DNA of 64,000 nt from JAFGPS01 sp964628465. Lineage in GTDB: Bacteria; Planctomycetota; Phycisphaerae; Sedimentisphaerales; Anaerobacaceae. The position numbers were made by a program, and so were the translations under genes. Below the pieces are notes generated by a model that ran no database searches, was not told the DNA's origin, and saw only the letters and a list, made by a program, of their open reading frames with translations. Where the stretch lies: NCBI GenBank assembly GCA_964628465.1, contig CAZVOA010000001.1, positions 186,001-250,000 of the forward strand, written 5' to 3'. Positions 8,424-17,800 of this stretch are shown here, one piece after another (the stretch's first letter is position 1; each line of letters opens with the position of its first letter).

Positions 8424-9467
8424 ATGGCAAAAAAAAGCAATCAAACAGCGGCAACAATGCTTAATAAAAATGATTTAATAGTTGTTGGCGGTGCAGGCGG
8501 ATTTATAGGCGGCGCATTAGTCAGATATTTCCACGATCAAGGCTTCACACGTATTCGTGCAGTCGATAAAAAACCACTCCCAGAATGGTACCAAAGGACA
8601 CCGGGTGTTGAATGTCTTTGTATGGATTTGCAGTACGAAGATAATTGCAAAAGGGCATGTGAAGATGCTGTGGAAGTATATAATCTCGCGGCAGATATGG
8701 GCGGAATGGGTTTTATCGAGAGATTCCGAATCGAATGCCTGCGCAGTATATTGATAAATACTCACATGGTCGAAGCAGCTTACAGAGCTGGAGCAAAACG
8801 CTTCTTCTTCTCATCTTCTGCCTGCGCATATAATGTCGAACTCCAACAAGATCCCAACTCACGAGCGTTGAAAGAAACCGACGCATACCCCGCTATGGCC
8901 GAAAGAGGTTACGGCTGGGAAAAACTCATGTCCGAAATGTTCTGCCAGGAATACTGGGCGGAACGCGGTTTCGAGACTCATATCGCTCGTTTTCACAATG
9001 TTTACGGTCCGTGGGGAACATGGGTAGGCGGCAGAGAGAAAGCTCCCGCTGCAATGTGCCGTAAAGTAATTGAAGCAAAAGAAACCGGCTTGGACGAAAT
9101 TATCATCTGGGGAGACGGCTCTCAAGCTCGAAGCTTCATGTTTATTGATGATTGCGTAAAAGGCATCGATATGATAATGCACTGTGATGAACTTATCGCC
9201 ACACCAATCAATCTTGGAACAAGTCATCTTATTTCAATTAACGACCTGGTTTCTTTAGCTGAAGAAATTGGCGGCGTAACTTTGAATCGAAAATATGATC
9301 CAGATATGCCCAAAGGTGTAGCCGGAAGAAACAGTGACAATACATTCATTAAGAAGATTCTTAACTGGGAACCAAATACTCCGTTGAAAGATGGATTGAA
9401 GAAAACATATAAATGGATTGAGCAGCAATATAAAGACCGCAAAGCCGGTAAGAAAATTGTAGATTAA
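8424..9467 (+). CDS. NAD-dependent epimerase, GDP-mannose 3,5-epimerase-like
   Basis: This is an extended short-chain dehydrogenase/reductase of 347 residues. The Rossmann motif VGGAGGFIGGALVRYF lies near residue 22, and the catalytic Tyr/Lys pair is YGWEK. Sequence blocks match plant GDP-mannose 3,5-epimerase closely: NLAADMGGMGFI, FFFSSSACAY, RFHNVYGPWGTWVGGREKAPAA and GVAGRNSDN. The plant enzyme interconverts GDP-D-mannose, GDP-L-galactose and GDP-L-gulose. Related bacterial epimerases act on other sugars, so the substrate is inferred. It is first in an operon with a sugar kinase and nucleotidyltransferase. An AGAAAGG ribosome-binding site precedes the ATG. Confidence 0.85.
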   Translation: MAKKSNQTAATMLNKNDLIVVGGAGGFIGGALVRYFHDQGFTRIRAVDKKPLPEWYQRTPGVECLCMDLQYEDNCKRACEDAVEVYNLAADMGGMGFIERFRIECLRSILINTHMVEAAYRAGAKRFFFSSSACAYNVELQQDPNSRALKETDAYPAMAERGYGWEKLMSEMFCQEYWAERGFETHIARFHNVYGPWGTWVGGREKAPAAMCRKVIEAKETGLDEIIIWGDGSQARSFMFIDDCVKGIDMIMHCDELIATPINLGTSHLISINDLVSLAEEIGGVTLNRKYDPDMPKGVAGRNSDNTFIKKILNWEPNTPLKDGLKKTYKWIEQQYKDRKAGKKIVD

Positions 9468-9505
9468 AGTTTTTTCTTCAATGAAAGATACACTACTTAA
9501 GAATA

Positions 9506-10315
9506 ATGAAAAAACCAAATCATAAGATAACGGAAACTATTGGAAAAATTCCATATAAGCTTGCTTTGGCGGGTGGATGGATTGACCAGCCTTTTATTTC
9601 AAGGCACAATCCAACACCGCCGGGTTCGATGGTAGTCGTAAACGTTGAGCCGCAGTTTTGGTTTCTGGAAAGAGCGGGAGTTTCTACCGGTACTCGAAAT
9701 ATCGCTTTGGAACTCTGGAAAGACGGCTTACCTAAAAAAAATCCTGATGAGCTTGTACAGGAACTTTATATGGCTGAAAACGCAGATAAAGCTGACCCGT
9801 CTGGTTCACAGGATATGATTGGCCTTATCTATCCCGGCATTAATAGAATAGATTATGATTTCTCGCATCGTGAAGGTATCTTTCCTGTTCATATCGAATC
9901 AAATAATAACCCGGAAATTGCTTCCTGGCTGGAAAATGTGATTAACATTTTACCGGTTGTACAACGCCCTGACGGGTATAATCCGCTGGAAACAAAGAAT
10001 CTAAATCCTGAATGGATAGCCAGACTCGGCGAATCGGGAAAAGCGTGTTATAACGCAATTGTCACAAAAGATATTAAAGCACTCGGTGAATCTATGAACG
10101 AAAATATGCTGTGCTGGGAAGCAATTCTTCCCGGTACAGTTCGTCATCGTACTATTAAGACTGACCTTATGTCGCTCTTGAAATATTATCAATCCCAATA
10201 TCCAGGCGCGATGTATTCAGGCTGCGGCGGCGGATATTTATATGTTGTCTCAGATACTCCCGTTCCCGGTGCTTTTCGTATAAAAGTTAGGACTAACAAT
10301 AAAAATGATAAATAA
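9506..10315 (+). CDS. GHMP-family sugar kinase-like protein
   Basis: The protein has 269 residues. The N-terminal IPYKLALAGGWIDQPFIS resembles the substrate loop of GHMP kinases (galactokinase, fucokinase and heptose kinases). A serine/threonine-rich AGVSTGTRNIALELW stands where the ATP-binding PxGLGSS motif is expected. YSGCGGGYLYVVSD near the C-terminus fits the glycine-rich third motif. The ATP motif is atypical, so activity is not certain. Placement between an epimerase and a nucleotidyltransferase suggests it makes a sugar-1-phosphate. It overlaps the next gene by 11 bp, pointing to coupled translation. Confidence 0.7.
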   Translation: MKKPNHKITETIGKIPYKLALAGGWIDQPFISRHNPTPPGSMVVVNVEPQFWFLERAGVSTGTRNIALELWKDGLPKKNPDELVQELYMAENADKADPSGSQDMIGLIYPGINRIDYDFSHREGIFPVHIESNNNPEIASWLENVINILPVVQRPDGYNPLETKNLNPEWIARLGESGKACYNAIVTKDIKALGESMNENMLCWEAILPGTVRHRTIKTDLMSLLKYYQSQYPGAMYSGCGGGYLYVVSDTPVPGAFRIKVRTNNKNDK

Positions 10316-11135
10316 AAACAACAATGTCGTTGTATATGGCGGATTCGACGATATTCGTTCGAATGATATTCGTTTTTTACATGAAGCATCTCACTTCGGC
10401 AATCTATATGTATTTTTATGGAGCGACGAGTTTATACAATCCATAACAGGAAAAGAACCAAAATTCCCTGAAAGTGAACGTTTATATTTCATCGAATCAA
10501 TTCGTTTCATACATAAAGTCTGTATCGTGAATCAACCTTCGAACGATATGGATTTTTCTGAAATACAAAATATTAATCCTTCCAGGTGGATTGTTAGAGA
10601 AAATGAAGATACTTCCGCTATAAGAAGCTTTTGTGAAAAAGAAAAAATAGAATTAAAAATCCTGAAAAAATCTGAAATAATTGGCTTCCCGATTTTCGGC
10701 GAAAAACAGATAAATGAAAATTCCAGGAAAAAGGTTCTCGTTACCGGATGTTTTGACTGGTTTCATTCGGGACACGTTCGATTTTTCGAGGAAGTTTCGG
10801 AAATAGGAGATTTGTATGTTGTCGTTGGAAATGACGCAAATGTCAGGGCATTGAAAGGCGAAAATCATCCGATGTTTTCACAGGATGAACGACGCTATAT
10901 TACGGGTTCTATCCGTTTTGTAAAACAGGCTCTGGTTTCGACTGGCATGGGTTGGCTTGATGCGGAACCTGAAATCAGGAAAATAAAACCTGACATCTAC
11001 GCCGTAAATGAAGATGGCGATAAACCTGAAAAGCAAAAATACTGCATGGAAAATAACATAAAATATGTTGTGCTTAAACGTTTGCCTAAAGAAGGACTTC
11101 CAAGACGACAAAGCACAGCAATGCGTGGTTTTTAA
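10305..11135 (+). CDS. two-domain cytidylyltransferase-like nucleotidyltransferase
   Basis: The 276 residues hold two related nucleotidyltransferase domains in tandem. The second (about 140-276) has an intact GCFDWFHSGHVRFF with the HxGH catalytic signature, then YVVVGNDANVRALKG and DERRYITGSIRFV. The first (about 5-110) aligns along its length (GGFDDIRSNDIRFL, YVFLWSDEF, SERLYFIESIRFI) but has RSND where HxGH should be, so it is probably inactive or structural. Members of this family (HldE, TagD, GlmU-unrelated RfaE types) activate phosphorylated sugars or alcohols with CTP or ATP. Here it likely converts the kinase product to an NDP-sugar. Confidence 0.8.
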   Translation: MINKNNNVVVYGGFDDIRSNDIRFLHEASHFGNLYVFLWSDEFIQSITGKEPKFPESERLYFIESIRFIHKVCIVNQPSNDMDFSEIQNINPSRWIVRENEDTSAIRSFCEKEKIELKILKKSEIIGFPIFGEKQINENSRKKVLVTGCFDWFHSGHVRFFEEVSEIGDLYVVVGNDANVRALKGENHPMFSQDERRYITGSIRFVKQALVSTGMGWLDAEPEIRKIKPDIYAVNEDGDKPEKQKYCMENNIKYVVLKRLPKEGLPRRQSTAMRGF

Positions 11136-11166
11136 ATACTAAGAACATTTTGCCTGAAAGATTGAT

Positions 11167-11568
11167 ATGAAAAAGGCACATAAAAGATATTGCAAGAGCA
11201 TCGAACTTGAAAACGACCCAAATCTCATCGAAGAATATATAAAACTTCACGCAATGGGTGCCGCATGGCCTGAAATTACTAATGGAATGAAAGATGTTGG
11301 CATCCTTGATATGGAAATATACATATCCGGTACAACTCTGTTTATGATAATGGATACAAAGGAAGACTTCAATCATGAGCGGGCTATGGAGAAACTTGCA
11401 GCTTTGCCGCGACAATCTGAATGGGAAGCTTTAGTCTCGAAATATCAGCGAACAAGCAGCGACTCATCAGCAGGACAAAAATGGAAACTGCTCAAACGAA
11501 TCTATAAAATGGATCAGAAGCAGCGAGAAAATTCAGAAGACGGATACATCGAAGAAACGGATATTTAA
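11167..11568 (+). CDS. L-rhamnose/L-fucose mutarotase family protein (DUF718)
   Basis: The protein has 133 residues. RYCKSIELENDPNLIEEY, HAMGAAWPEI, MEIYISGTTLFMIMD and the tail of acidic and tryptophan residues (SEWEALVSKYQ) match the RhaM-type mutarotase family, which equilibrates alpha and beta anomers of 6-deoxy-hexoses. Family members act on L-rhamnose or L-fucose. With a GH29 fucosidase two genes downstream, L-fucose or L-galactose is the more likely substrate. It lies 31 bp after the nucleotidyltransferase gene and 44 bp before the chosen start of the GH27 gene. Confidence 0.85.
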   Translation: MKKAHKRYCKSIELENDPNLIEEYIKLHAMGAAWPEITNGMKDVGILDMEIYISGTTLFMIMDTKEDFNHERAMEKLAALPRQSEWEALVSKYQRTSSDSSAGQKWKLLKRIYKMDQKQRENSEDGYIEETDI

Positions 11569-11612
11569 ATAGCAGCTTGATGAAATTAAAATTTTACAGA
11601 AAGGGAATTTAT

Positions 11613-13055
11613 ATGAAAAATATGCTAATCGCAATAATCACATTAAGCATTTTTATAAGCGGTTTTAATTGCTCTGGCACGGCCCTTGATAGTACACAAA
11701 GCAAAGACCCGAACGCATTCTACAAGTGGGCTGACACGCCGCCGATGGGCTGGAACTCATGGGACTGTTTCGGTGCGGCGGTTACGGAACAACAAACTAT
11801 GGAAAACGCCGAATATATGGAGAAGAATCTCAAATCGCACGGCTGGAACATTATTACGATTGACATTCAATGGTACGAGCCTTTGGCACGAGGCAGTTCA
11901 TATCGACGCGGAGCAGCTCTTGAAATGGATGCTAATGGGCGGTTATTACCTGCGTCAAACAGATTTCCATCTACTAAAGACAGCCGGTCATTCAAACCCA
12001 TTGCTGACAAAATTCATGCCATGGGACTCAAGTTGGGCGTACACCTGATGCGCGGTATTCCTCGTCAGGCGGTTGATCAGAACGTTCCAATTCTCGGTAC
12101 AAATGTCCACGCGGCGGATATAGCAGACAAAAGATCTATCTGTGCGTGGAATACGGATATGTACGGTGTAGATATGAGCAAACCCGGCGCGCAGGAATAT
12201 TACGATTCAGTATTCGCGTTGCTTGCTTCATGGGAAATCGATTTGGTAAAAGTTGATGACCTTTCCGCACCATCATACCACGCTCCGGAAGTTGAGGCAA
12301 TTCGCAAAGCCATAGACAAAACAGGCCGCCCGATTATCCTGTCAACGTCACCAGGTGAAACACCTTTGAATGCCGGTGGACATGTTGAAAATCATGCCAA
12401 TATGTGGCGAGTCAGCAATGACTTCTGGGACAATTGGCCGGCGTTATATGCTCAGTTCAAAAGGCTGCACGATTGGACACCATATCGAGGACCGGGACAT
12501 TTTCCGGACGCGGATATGCTTCCTATTGGAAATCTTCGTGCATGGCAGAATGATAACACATGGACAAATTTTACCGATGATGAACTAATTACACTTATGA
12601 CGCTCTGGTCGATTGCACGTTCACCTCTTATCATTGGCGCAAACATGCCGAAAAATGACGAGTTTACGCTTTCATTACTTACTAACGACGAAATTCTTGC
12701 GGTTAATCAACGCTCGACAAACAACAAACAAGTATCCAATCAAAATAATCAAATCGTATGGTCCGCGGATGTTCCCGGCTCGAATGATAAGTACCTTGCC
12801 ATATTTAATGCTGTTCCAGCTCCTGCTCCGCGAGGAAGAGGAGGACGAGGAAGGGGTACTCAGCCTGCTGCTCCGGCAAATCCTTCAGAAACTCAACCAG
12901 CTGAAATTTCTGTATCACTTTCGGATATTGGTATATCAAGTCAATGTAAAGTCCGAGACCTTTGGGGACACAAAGACCTTGGTACAGTCTCAGACAAAAT
13001 TACAGCAACCGTTAATTCCCACGGAGCTGTTTTATACAGGATTTCACCAAACTAA
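11613..13055 (+). CDS. GH27 alpha-galactosidase-like secreted glycosidase
   Basis: The start at 11613 is preferred over an in-frame ATG at 11577 because AGAAAGGG lies just before it and a signal peptide (MKNMLIAIITLSIFISGFNC) then begins the protein. A lipidated Cys is possible. GH27 hallmarks are PPMGWNSWDCFG near the N-terminus, the nucleophile Asp in LVKVDDLSAP, a likely acid/base Asp in WRVSNDFWDNW, and GPGHFPDADMLPIGN. The C-terminal beta domain contains an odd Arg-Gly-rich insert (PRGRGGRGRGTQPAAP). It probably releases alpha-linked galactose or a related sugar in the periplasm or outside the cell. It is followed 18 bp later by the GH29 gene. Confidence 0.9.
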   Translation: MKNMLIAIITLSIFISGFNCSGTALDSTQSKDPNAFYKWADTPPMGWNSWDCFGAAVTEQQTMENAEYMEKNLKSHGWNIITIDIQWYEPLARGSSYRRGAALEMDANGRLLPASNRFPSTKDSRSFKPIADKIHAMGLKLGVHLMRGIPRQAVDQNVPILGTNVHAADIADKRSICAWNTDMYGVDMSKPGAQEYYDSVFALLASWEIDLVKVDDLSAPSYHAPEVEAIRKAIDKTGRPIILSTSPGETPLNAGGHVENHANMWRVSNDFWDNWPALYAQFKRLHDWTPYRGPGHFPDADMLPIGNLRAWQNDNTWTNFTDDELITLMTLWSIARSPLIIGANMPKNDEFTLSLLTNDEILAVNQRSTNNKQVSNQNNQIVWSADVPGSNDKYLAIFNAVPAPAPRGRGGRGRGTQPAAPANPSETQPAEISVSLSDIGISSQCKVRDLWGHKDLGTVSDKITATVNSHGAVLYRISPN

Positions 13056-13073
13056 AAATGAAAGGAAAATCCC

Positions 13074-14798
13074 ATGAAAATCTCAAGACGTGAAGCAATG
13101 AAACTTATTGCCGGATCAATCCCGGCGTATTATGCGAATCGTTCGTTTTTATATGGGGCTGCTAATGCACCTGTTCTTCCTCCTGCACCGACACATATTC
13201 CAGCACCACAAGGTTTTGGCACAACAGCAGGTCCATTTCAGCCGACATGGGAATCTTTAGCCGCAAATTATCAGGTCCCAGATTGGTATCGTGACGCGAA
13301 GTTTGGCATTTGGGCGCATTGGGGTCCCCAATGTCAGCCGGAGATGGGAGACTGGTATGCGCAGAATATGTACAAGTTTAGTACAAATCCAGACAGCGTT
13401 TATCAATTTCACTGCAAGAAATACGGTCATCCCTCGAAATTTGGTTTCAAAGACGTTATCAATGAATGGAAAGCCGATAAATGGAAGCCGGAGGAATTAC
13501 TTGCTCTTTATAAGAAAGCCGGGGCAAAGTTTTTCGCGGCTATGGCAAATCACCACGATAATCTTGATATGTGGGACTCTAAGTATCAGCCATGGAACAG
13601 TATCGCGGTCGGACCCAAGAAGAATATAATCGACGGTTGGGCAAAAGCTACACGCGAAGCTGGCTTGAAGTTTGCCGTCTCTGTTCATGCCAGCCATACA
13701 TGGGACTGGCTGCAAGTCGCGCAGGATTCCGACCCGTCCGGAGAATTCGCCGGAGTACAATATGACGGTCTTGTGAGCAAAGCGGATGGCAAAGGAAAAT
13801 GGTGGGACGGCCTTGACCCACAGGACCTTTATGCCCAATATCACCAGAAAGGTAATTACGGCTGGAATCTATCACCTCAGGCAAATCAGGGAAGAGGCAG
13901 AAGAGGAAACCAGGAAAGCACCCCGCTGCCACCTGTGGACCCGAATTATATCGAGAAATTTTTCAATCGCACGATAGACCTGATTGATAAATGTCAGCCG
14001 GACTTGGTTTACTTTGATGATACTGTTTTGCCAATTTATCCGGCGAGTGACATCGGCTTGCGCATAGCGGCATATCTATACAACTTAAGTTTCACCAAAA
14101 ATGGCAAACTCGAAGCAGTTATGACCGGAAAACAACTCAACGCGGAACAGAGACTGGCACTTCTTTACGATGTCGAGCGAGGTGTAACCACCGGCGGTGA
14201 GACAATTCCATGGCAAACCGACACCTGCATCGGCGAGTGGCACTACAGACGAAGTATCTTCGAACAGCACAGGTACAAAACTCCTCTGCAGGTCGTACAA
14301 ATGCTAATTGATATTGTCAGTAAAAACGGCAATCTTATGCTCAGTGTTCCAGTCAGAGGTGACGGTACAATTGACGAGGATGAAGTTGCTTGCGTGGAAG
14401 GTATAGGCAAATGGATGGAGCCTAATAGTGAAGGTATTTACGCGACACGCCCATGGAAAGTATATGGCGAAGGCCCCTCAACAATCGCCGGAAACCAGGC
14501 CCGCGGTCAATTTGGAGGCTCACGCGATGTCCGTGAATATACAGCAGAAGATTTCCGCTTCACGGCCAAAGGTAATACCGTATATGCGTTTATGATGGGT
14601 TGGCCCGAAAATGGTAAAGCCACAATCAAATCTCTGGCTCAAAATAGCGAGAATTTCCCAATGGAAATCGCAAAGGTCGAACTTCTTGGTACAGGAACTC
14701 TGGCCTTCACACGAGACGCATCTGGTTTAGTCGCAAACCTGCCAGACAAAAAACCTAACGATTTCGCATATACACTTAAAATTACAGCTAAAACATAA
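13074..14798 (+). CDS. GH29 alpha-L-fucosidase, Tat-exported
   Basis: The protein has 574 residues. A twin-arginine signal (MKISRREAMKLIAG) begins it. The catalytic barrel has FGIWAHWGPQCQPEMGDWYAQNMY, AKFFAAMANHHDNLDMW and the nucleophile Asp in PDLVYFDDT, all typical of GH29. NGNLMLSVPVRGDG closes the barrel, and a beta-sandwich follows. The enzyme removes alpha-L-fucose, and some members remove alpha-L-galactose, from glycans. An Arg-Gly-rich insert (NQGRGRRGNQES) near residue 275 resembles inserts in the neighbouring GH27 and GH3 proteins. It is the last gene of the sugar operon and converges on the GH3 gene with a 17-bp gap. Confidence 0.92.
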   Translation: MKISRREAMKLIAGSIPAYYANRSFLYGAANAPVLPPAPTHIPAPQGFGTTAGPFQPTWESLAANYQVPDWYRDAKFGIWAHWGPQCQPEMGDWYAQNMYKFSTNPDSVYQFHCKKYGHPSKFGFKDVINEWKADKWKPEELLALYKKAGAKFFAAMANHHDNLDMWDSKYQPWNSIAVGPKKNIIDGWAKATREAGLKFAVSVHASHTWDWLQVAQDSDPSGEFAGVQYDGLVSKADGKGKWWDGLDPQDLYAQYHQKGNYGWNLSPQANQGRGRRGNQESTPLPPVDPNYIEKFFNRTIDLIDKCQPDLVYFDDTVLPIYPASDIGLRIAAYLYNLSFTKNGKLEAVMTGKQLNAEQRLALLYDVERGVTTGGETIPWQTDTCIGEWHYRRSIFEQHRYKTPLQVVQMLIDIVSKNGNLMLSVPVRGDGTIDEDEVACVEGIGKWMEPNSEGIYATRPWKVYGEGPSTIAGNQARGQFGGSRDVREYTAEDFRFTAKGNTVYAFMMGWPENGKATIKSLAQNSENFPMEIAKVELLGTGTLAFTRDASGLVANLPDKKPNDFAYTLKITAKT

Positions 14799-14815
14799 AT
14801 AAATTGAGTCTATTT

Positions 14816-17800
14816 TCACTCAATCACGGAAGCTACAAAGTTATATTTCGGCTCAAACGGCGTTCCTTCCAAAGTCAGTGACTTGGTGAGTGTACCAGGC
14901 ACAATTGCCGAACTACCGCCAACCTGTACCTGAAGATTTTCAGGTCTGACTTCGCGTTTGCCGTCTTTACCTACAACCAGTGATAATTGCTGTGCCGTTA
15001 TAGTGAATGTCACCTTCCTGCTCTGACCGGCTTTGAGTGGTACACGGGCAAAACCAACTAATGCCTTGTGCGGCGTAGCAACCAAAGTTGCCTGCTCATC
15101 AGTTCTCAGAGGAGCTTCCGGTAAAGTAGCCAAATCAATAGATGGGACATCACGATTAAGATAGCATTGCACAACTTCTTCGCCATCGATATTACTTGTG
15201 TTCTTTACAGTAAACGAAACCTTGACATCTTTACTTGTATCAGATTTAGCAGGAACATTCAGGTTCGAATATTCGAATGTACTGTAAGATAAGCCGTGTC
15301 CGAATGGATACAGAACCGGTTTTGTAATATAACGATATGTGCGGCCTACCATAGTATAGTCTATAAGAGCAGGTAAATCAGAACTGGTCTTGTAGAAAGT
15401 CACTGGCAATCTGCCAGCCGGATTATATTTTCCAAATAACACGTCAGCAATTGCATCGCCGCGTTGGCCGGGATACCATGCCTGTACAATCGCAGGAACA
15501 TTTTCATTGGCCCAGTTCAAAGCAACCGGACTGCCGGAGCAATTGACTACTACTACAGGTTTGCTGCCTGCCGCACGAGTCACCGCGCGAATCAAACCAT
15601 CCTGAATAACAGGAAGGTTTATTGCAGCACGGTCGAATTCCTCACCTTCCTGCGTACCATCAAGACCTACAACCAAAATCACTGCGTCAGCTTTTTTGGC
15701 AAGGTCCACCGCCTCGCCATAAAGACTCTGCCCTGAAGCATTAGCAGGCAAACCATCCTCAGTAGGTTTGGTCCATGCTAACTGGAATAACGGCTCGCTG
15801 CCTGAATCAGCCGAAGGCGTAACAGTGACACCCGGATTTTCCTGAGTAGCACCATAAACCTGCCCGCGACCACTACGGCCGCGACCGCCGGGATTATATG
15901 TGTACATTGTATATCGTTCATCTGCGGCTATTCTTGGCGGATTTACAGCAGGACCTTCTGGCGTACCGACTGTAACAACCTGACCAATGTCAGTTACGCC
16001 GCTGGTGGGTGTATGTGAGAATTCAACCAGCACATTATAAGCCTTGCCTTTTTCCAGACTAATACACTCACTCGATGTACGAAGAGGACCGCCATACATT
16101 TCGTCAAGAACGACTTTACCTTCAATAGAGATTCGGAAAGCATCGCAGCCTTTTGCGCCAAGCTGATATTCGCCGGTCATTGGCGGCACAAGCACCCCGG
16201 TCATTTTCATTTCGTAATTTGTGCTATCAGCAATACCACTGGCAGCATCTGGCTTTTTGATTGTACCTTCTTCAGACACTTCGGTTCGTATCGTATCGTT
16301 GACAGAGTACGATATTGTCATGCCGTGTTTGCTTTTTGAAGAGTCTGTAAATAAATGTTCTGAATTAACTAATTCAGCCAGTGCTATATTTCCTCCTATC
16401 GGAACTTGCAGATTAGTAGTAGTAATTACGTTATCTGCTCCAATCGCCTGTCTGATTCCTTCAATAATGCTGACCTGATGTTGTGGTGAAGGCGTGCCGC
16501 TGTAATTACCATTTTGCATACGTGCGGCATTCGCGTTGGGACCTAATACAGCAACAGTACCAATGTTCGTTTTCAGCGGCAGAGTCTTATTGGCATTCTT
16601 GAGCAGGACCATTGTTTCGTCGGCGACTTTGCGAGCGAGAGCATTATTTTCCTCCGTATCAATCATATCGGCGGTAATCTTGTTATAAGGATTTCCTTCA
16701 TAACCAGCCGGGTCGAATTCACCCATGCGAAAACGTGCTTCGAGAATCTTTCTAAGTGATTTATCTACATCATTTACAGTGAGTAAACCTCGTGAAACTG
16801 CGCGAGCTATTGAACTTGGGCCGGGTTGAACTGTACCGCCCTGCTGGCCGCCGTCACCACCTAAATAGGTAGAACCGCTGCATAAATCATTACCAGCCAG
16901 AATCGCCAGCGCCGAAGCGGTAACACCGTTAGACATATAAAAGTGTGCCTGAGCACGATAAATATCCGCTACAGAATCAACGTCAGAAACTACATATCCG
17001 TCGAATCCCCACTGGTCGCGAAGTATATCAGTTAAAAGTCGCTTATTGCCGGAACATGGTATGCCGTTAAGTGCGCTATATGCGGACATTATGGAAAAGC
17101 AATGTCCTTCGCGCACAGCGGCTTCGAATTGCGGCAGATAAGTCGTGTAGAGATCCTGATCTGTTACAACCATATTGATTCTATGCCGTTGAGGCTCTGG
17201 ACCGCTATGAACAGCGAAATGCTTTGGTGAAGAGATTGCCTGGAAATATAATGGGTCATTCCCCTGCATACCAGTGACATAAGCAACCGCCAGCCTACCG
17301 GAAAGATATGGATCTTCACCATAAGTCTCCTGCGCACGACCCCATCGCGGATCACGAAGCAGATTAATATTTGGCGCCCAGAAATCAAGCCCTGTTCCCT
17401 GTGCGGCATTTCTGGCACGAGCTTCCTGCCCAATAATATTTGCCATCTCATGATGAAGTTCAACGTCCCATGCCGCAGCCAAACCAATACATTGCGGGAA
17501 GACTGTAGCAGTAGCGTTGGCAACACCATGAAGAGCCTCATTCCACCAGCGATATGACGCAATGCCCAATCGTGGAATAGCAGACGAGTTCATCCCCATG
17601 AGTGAAACTTTTTCTTCGAGCGTTAAACGAGAAATCAAATCATCTAATCGCTTCTCAAGCGGCAGTTTTGGATCATAAAACGGCGGCAGCGGGTCAGGCC
17701 TCTGAATAGGAGTATTCATACCTCGCCCTCGTCCGCGTATGGTTGAACCTTCAAGATTCATTCCCTGCATTCCACCTCTACCGGTACCAATTCCTTGAAC

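Noticed and set aside
12370..13932. Several opposite- or shifted-frame open frames within the GH27 and GH29 genes
   Set aside because: They are shadows of clear glycosidase genes and have no independent motif or ribosome-binding site.
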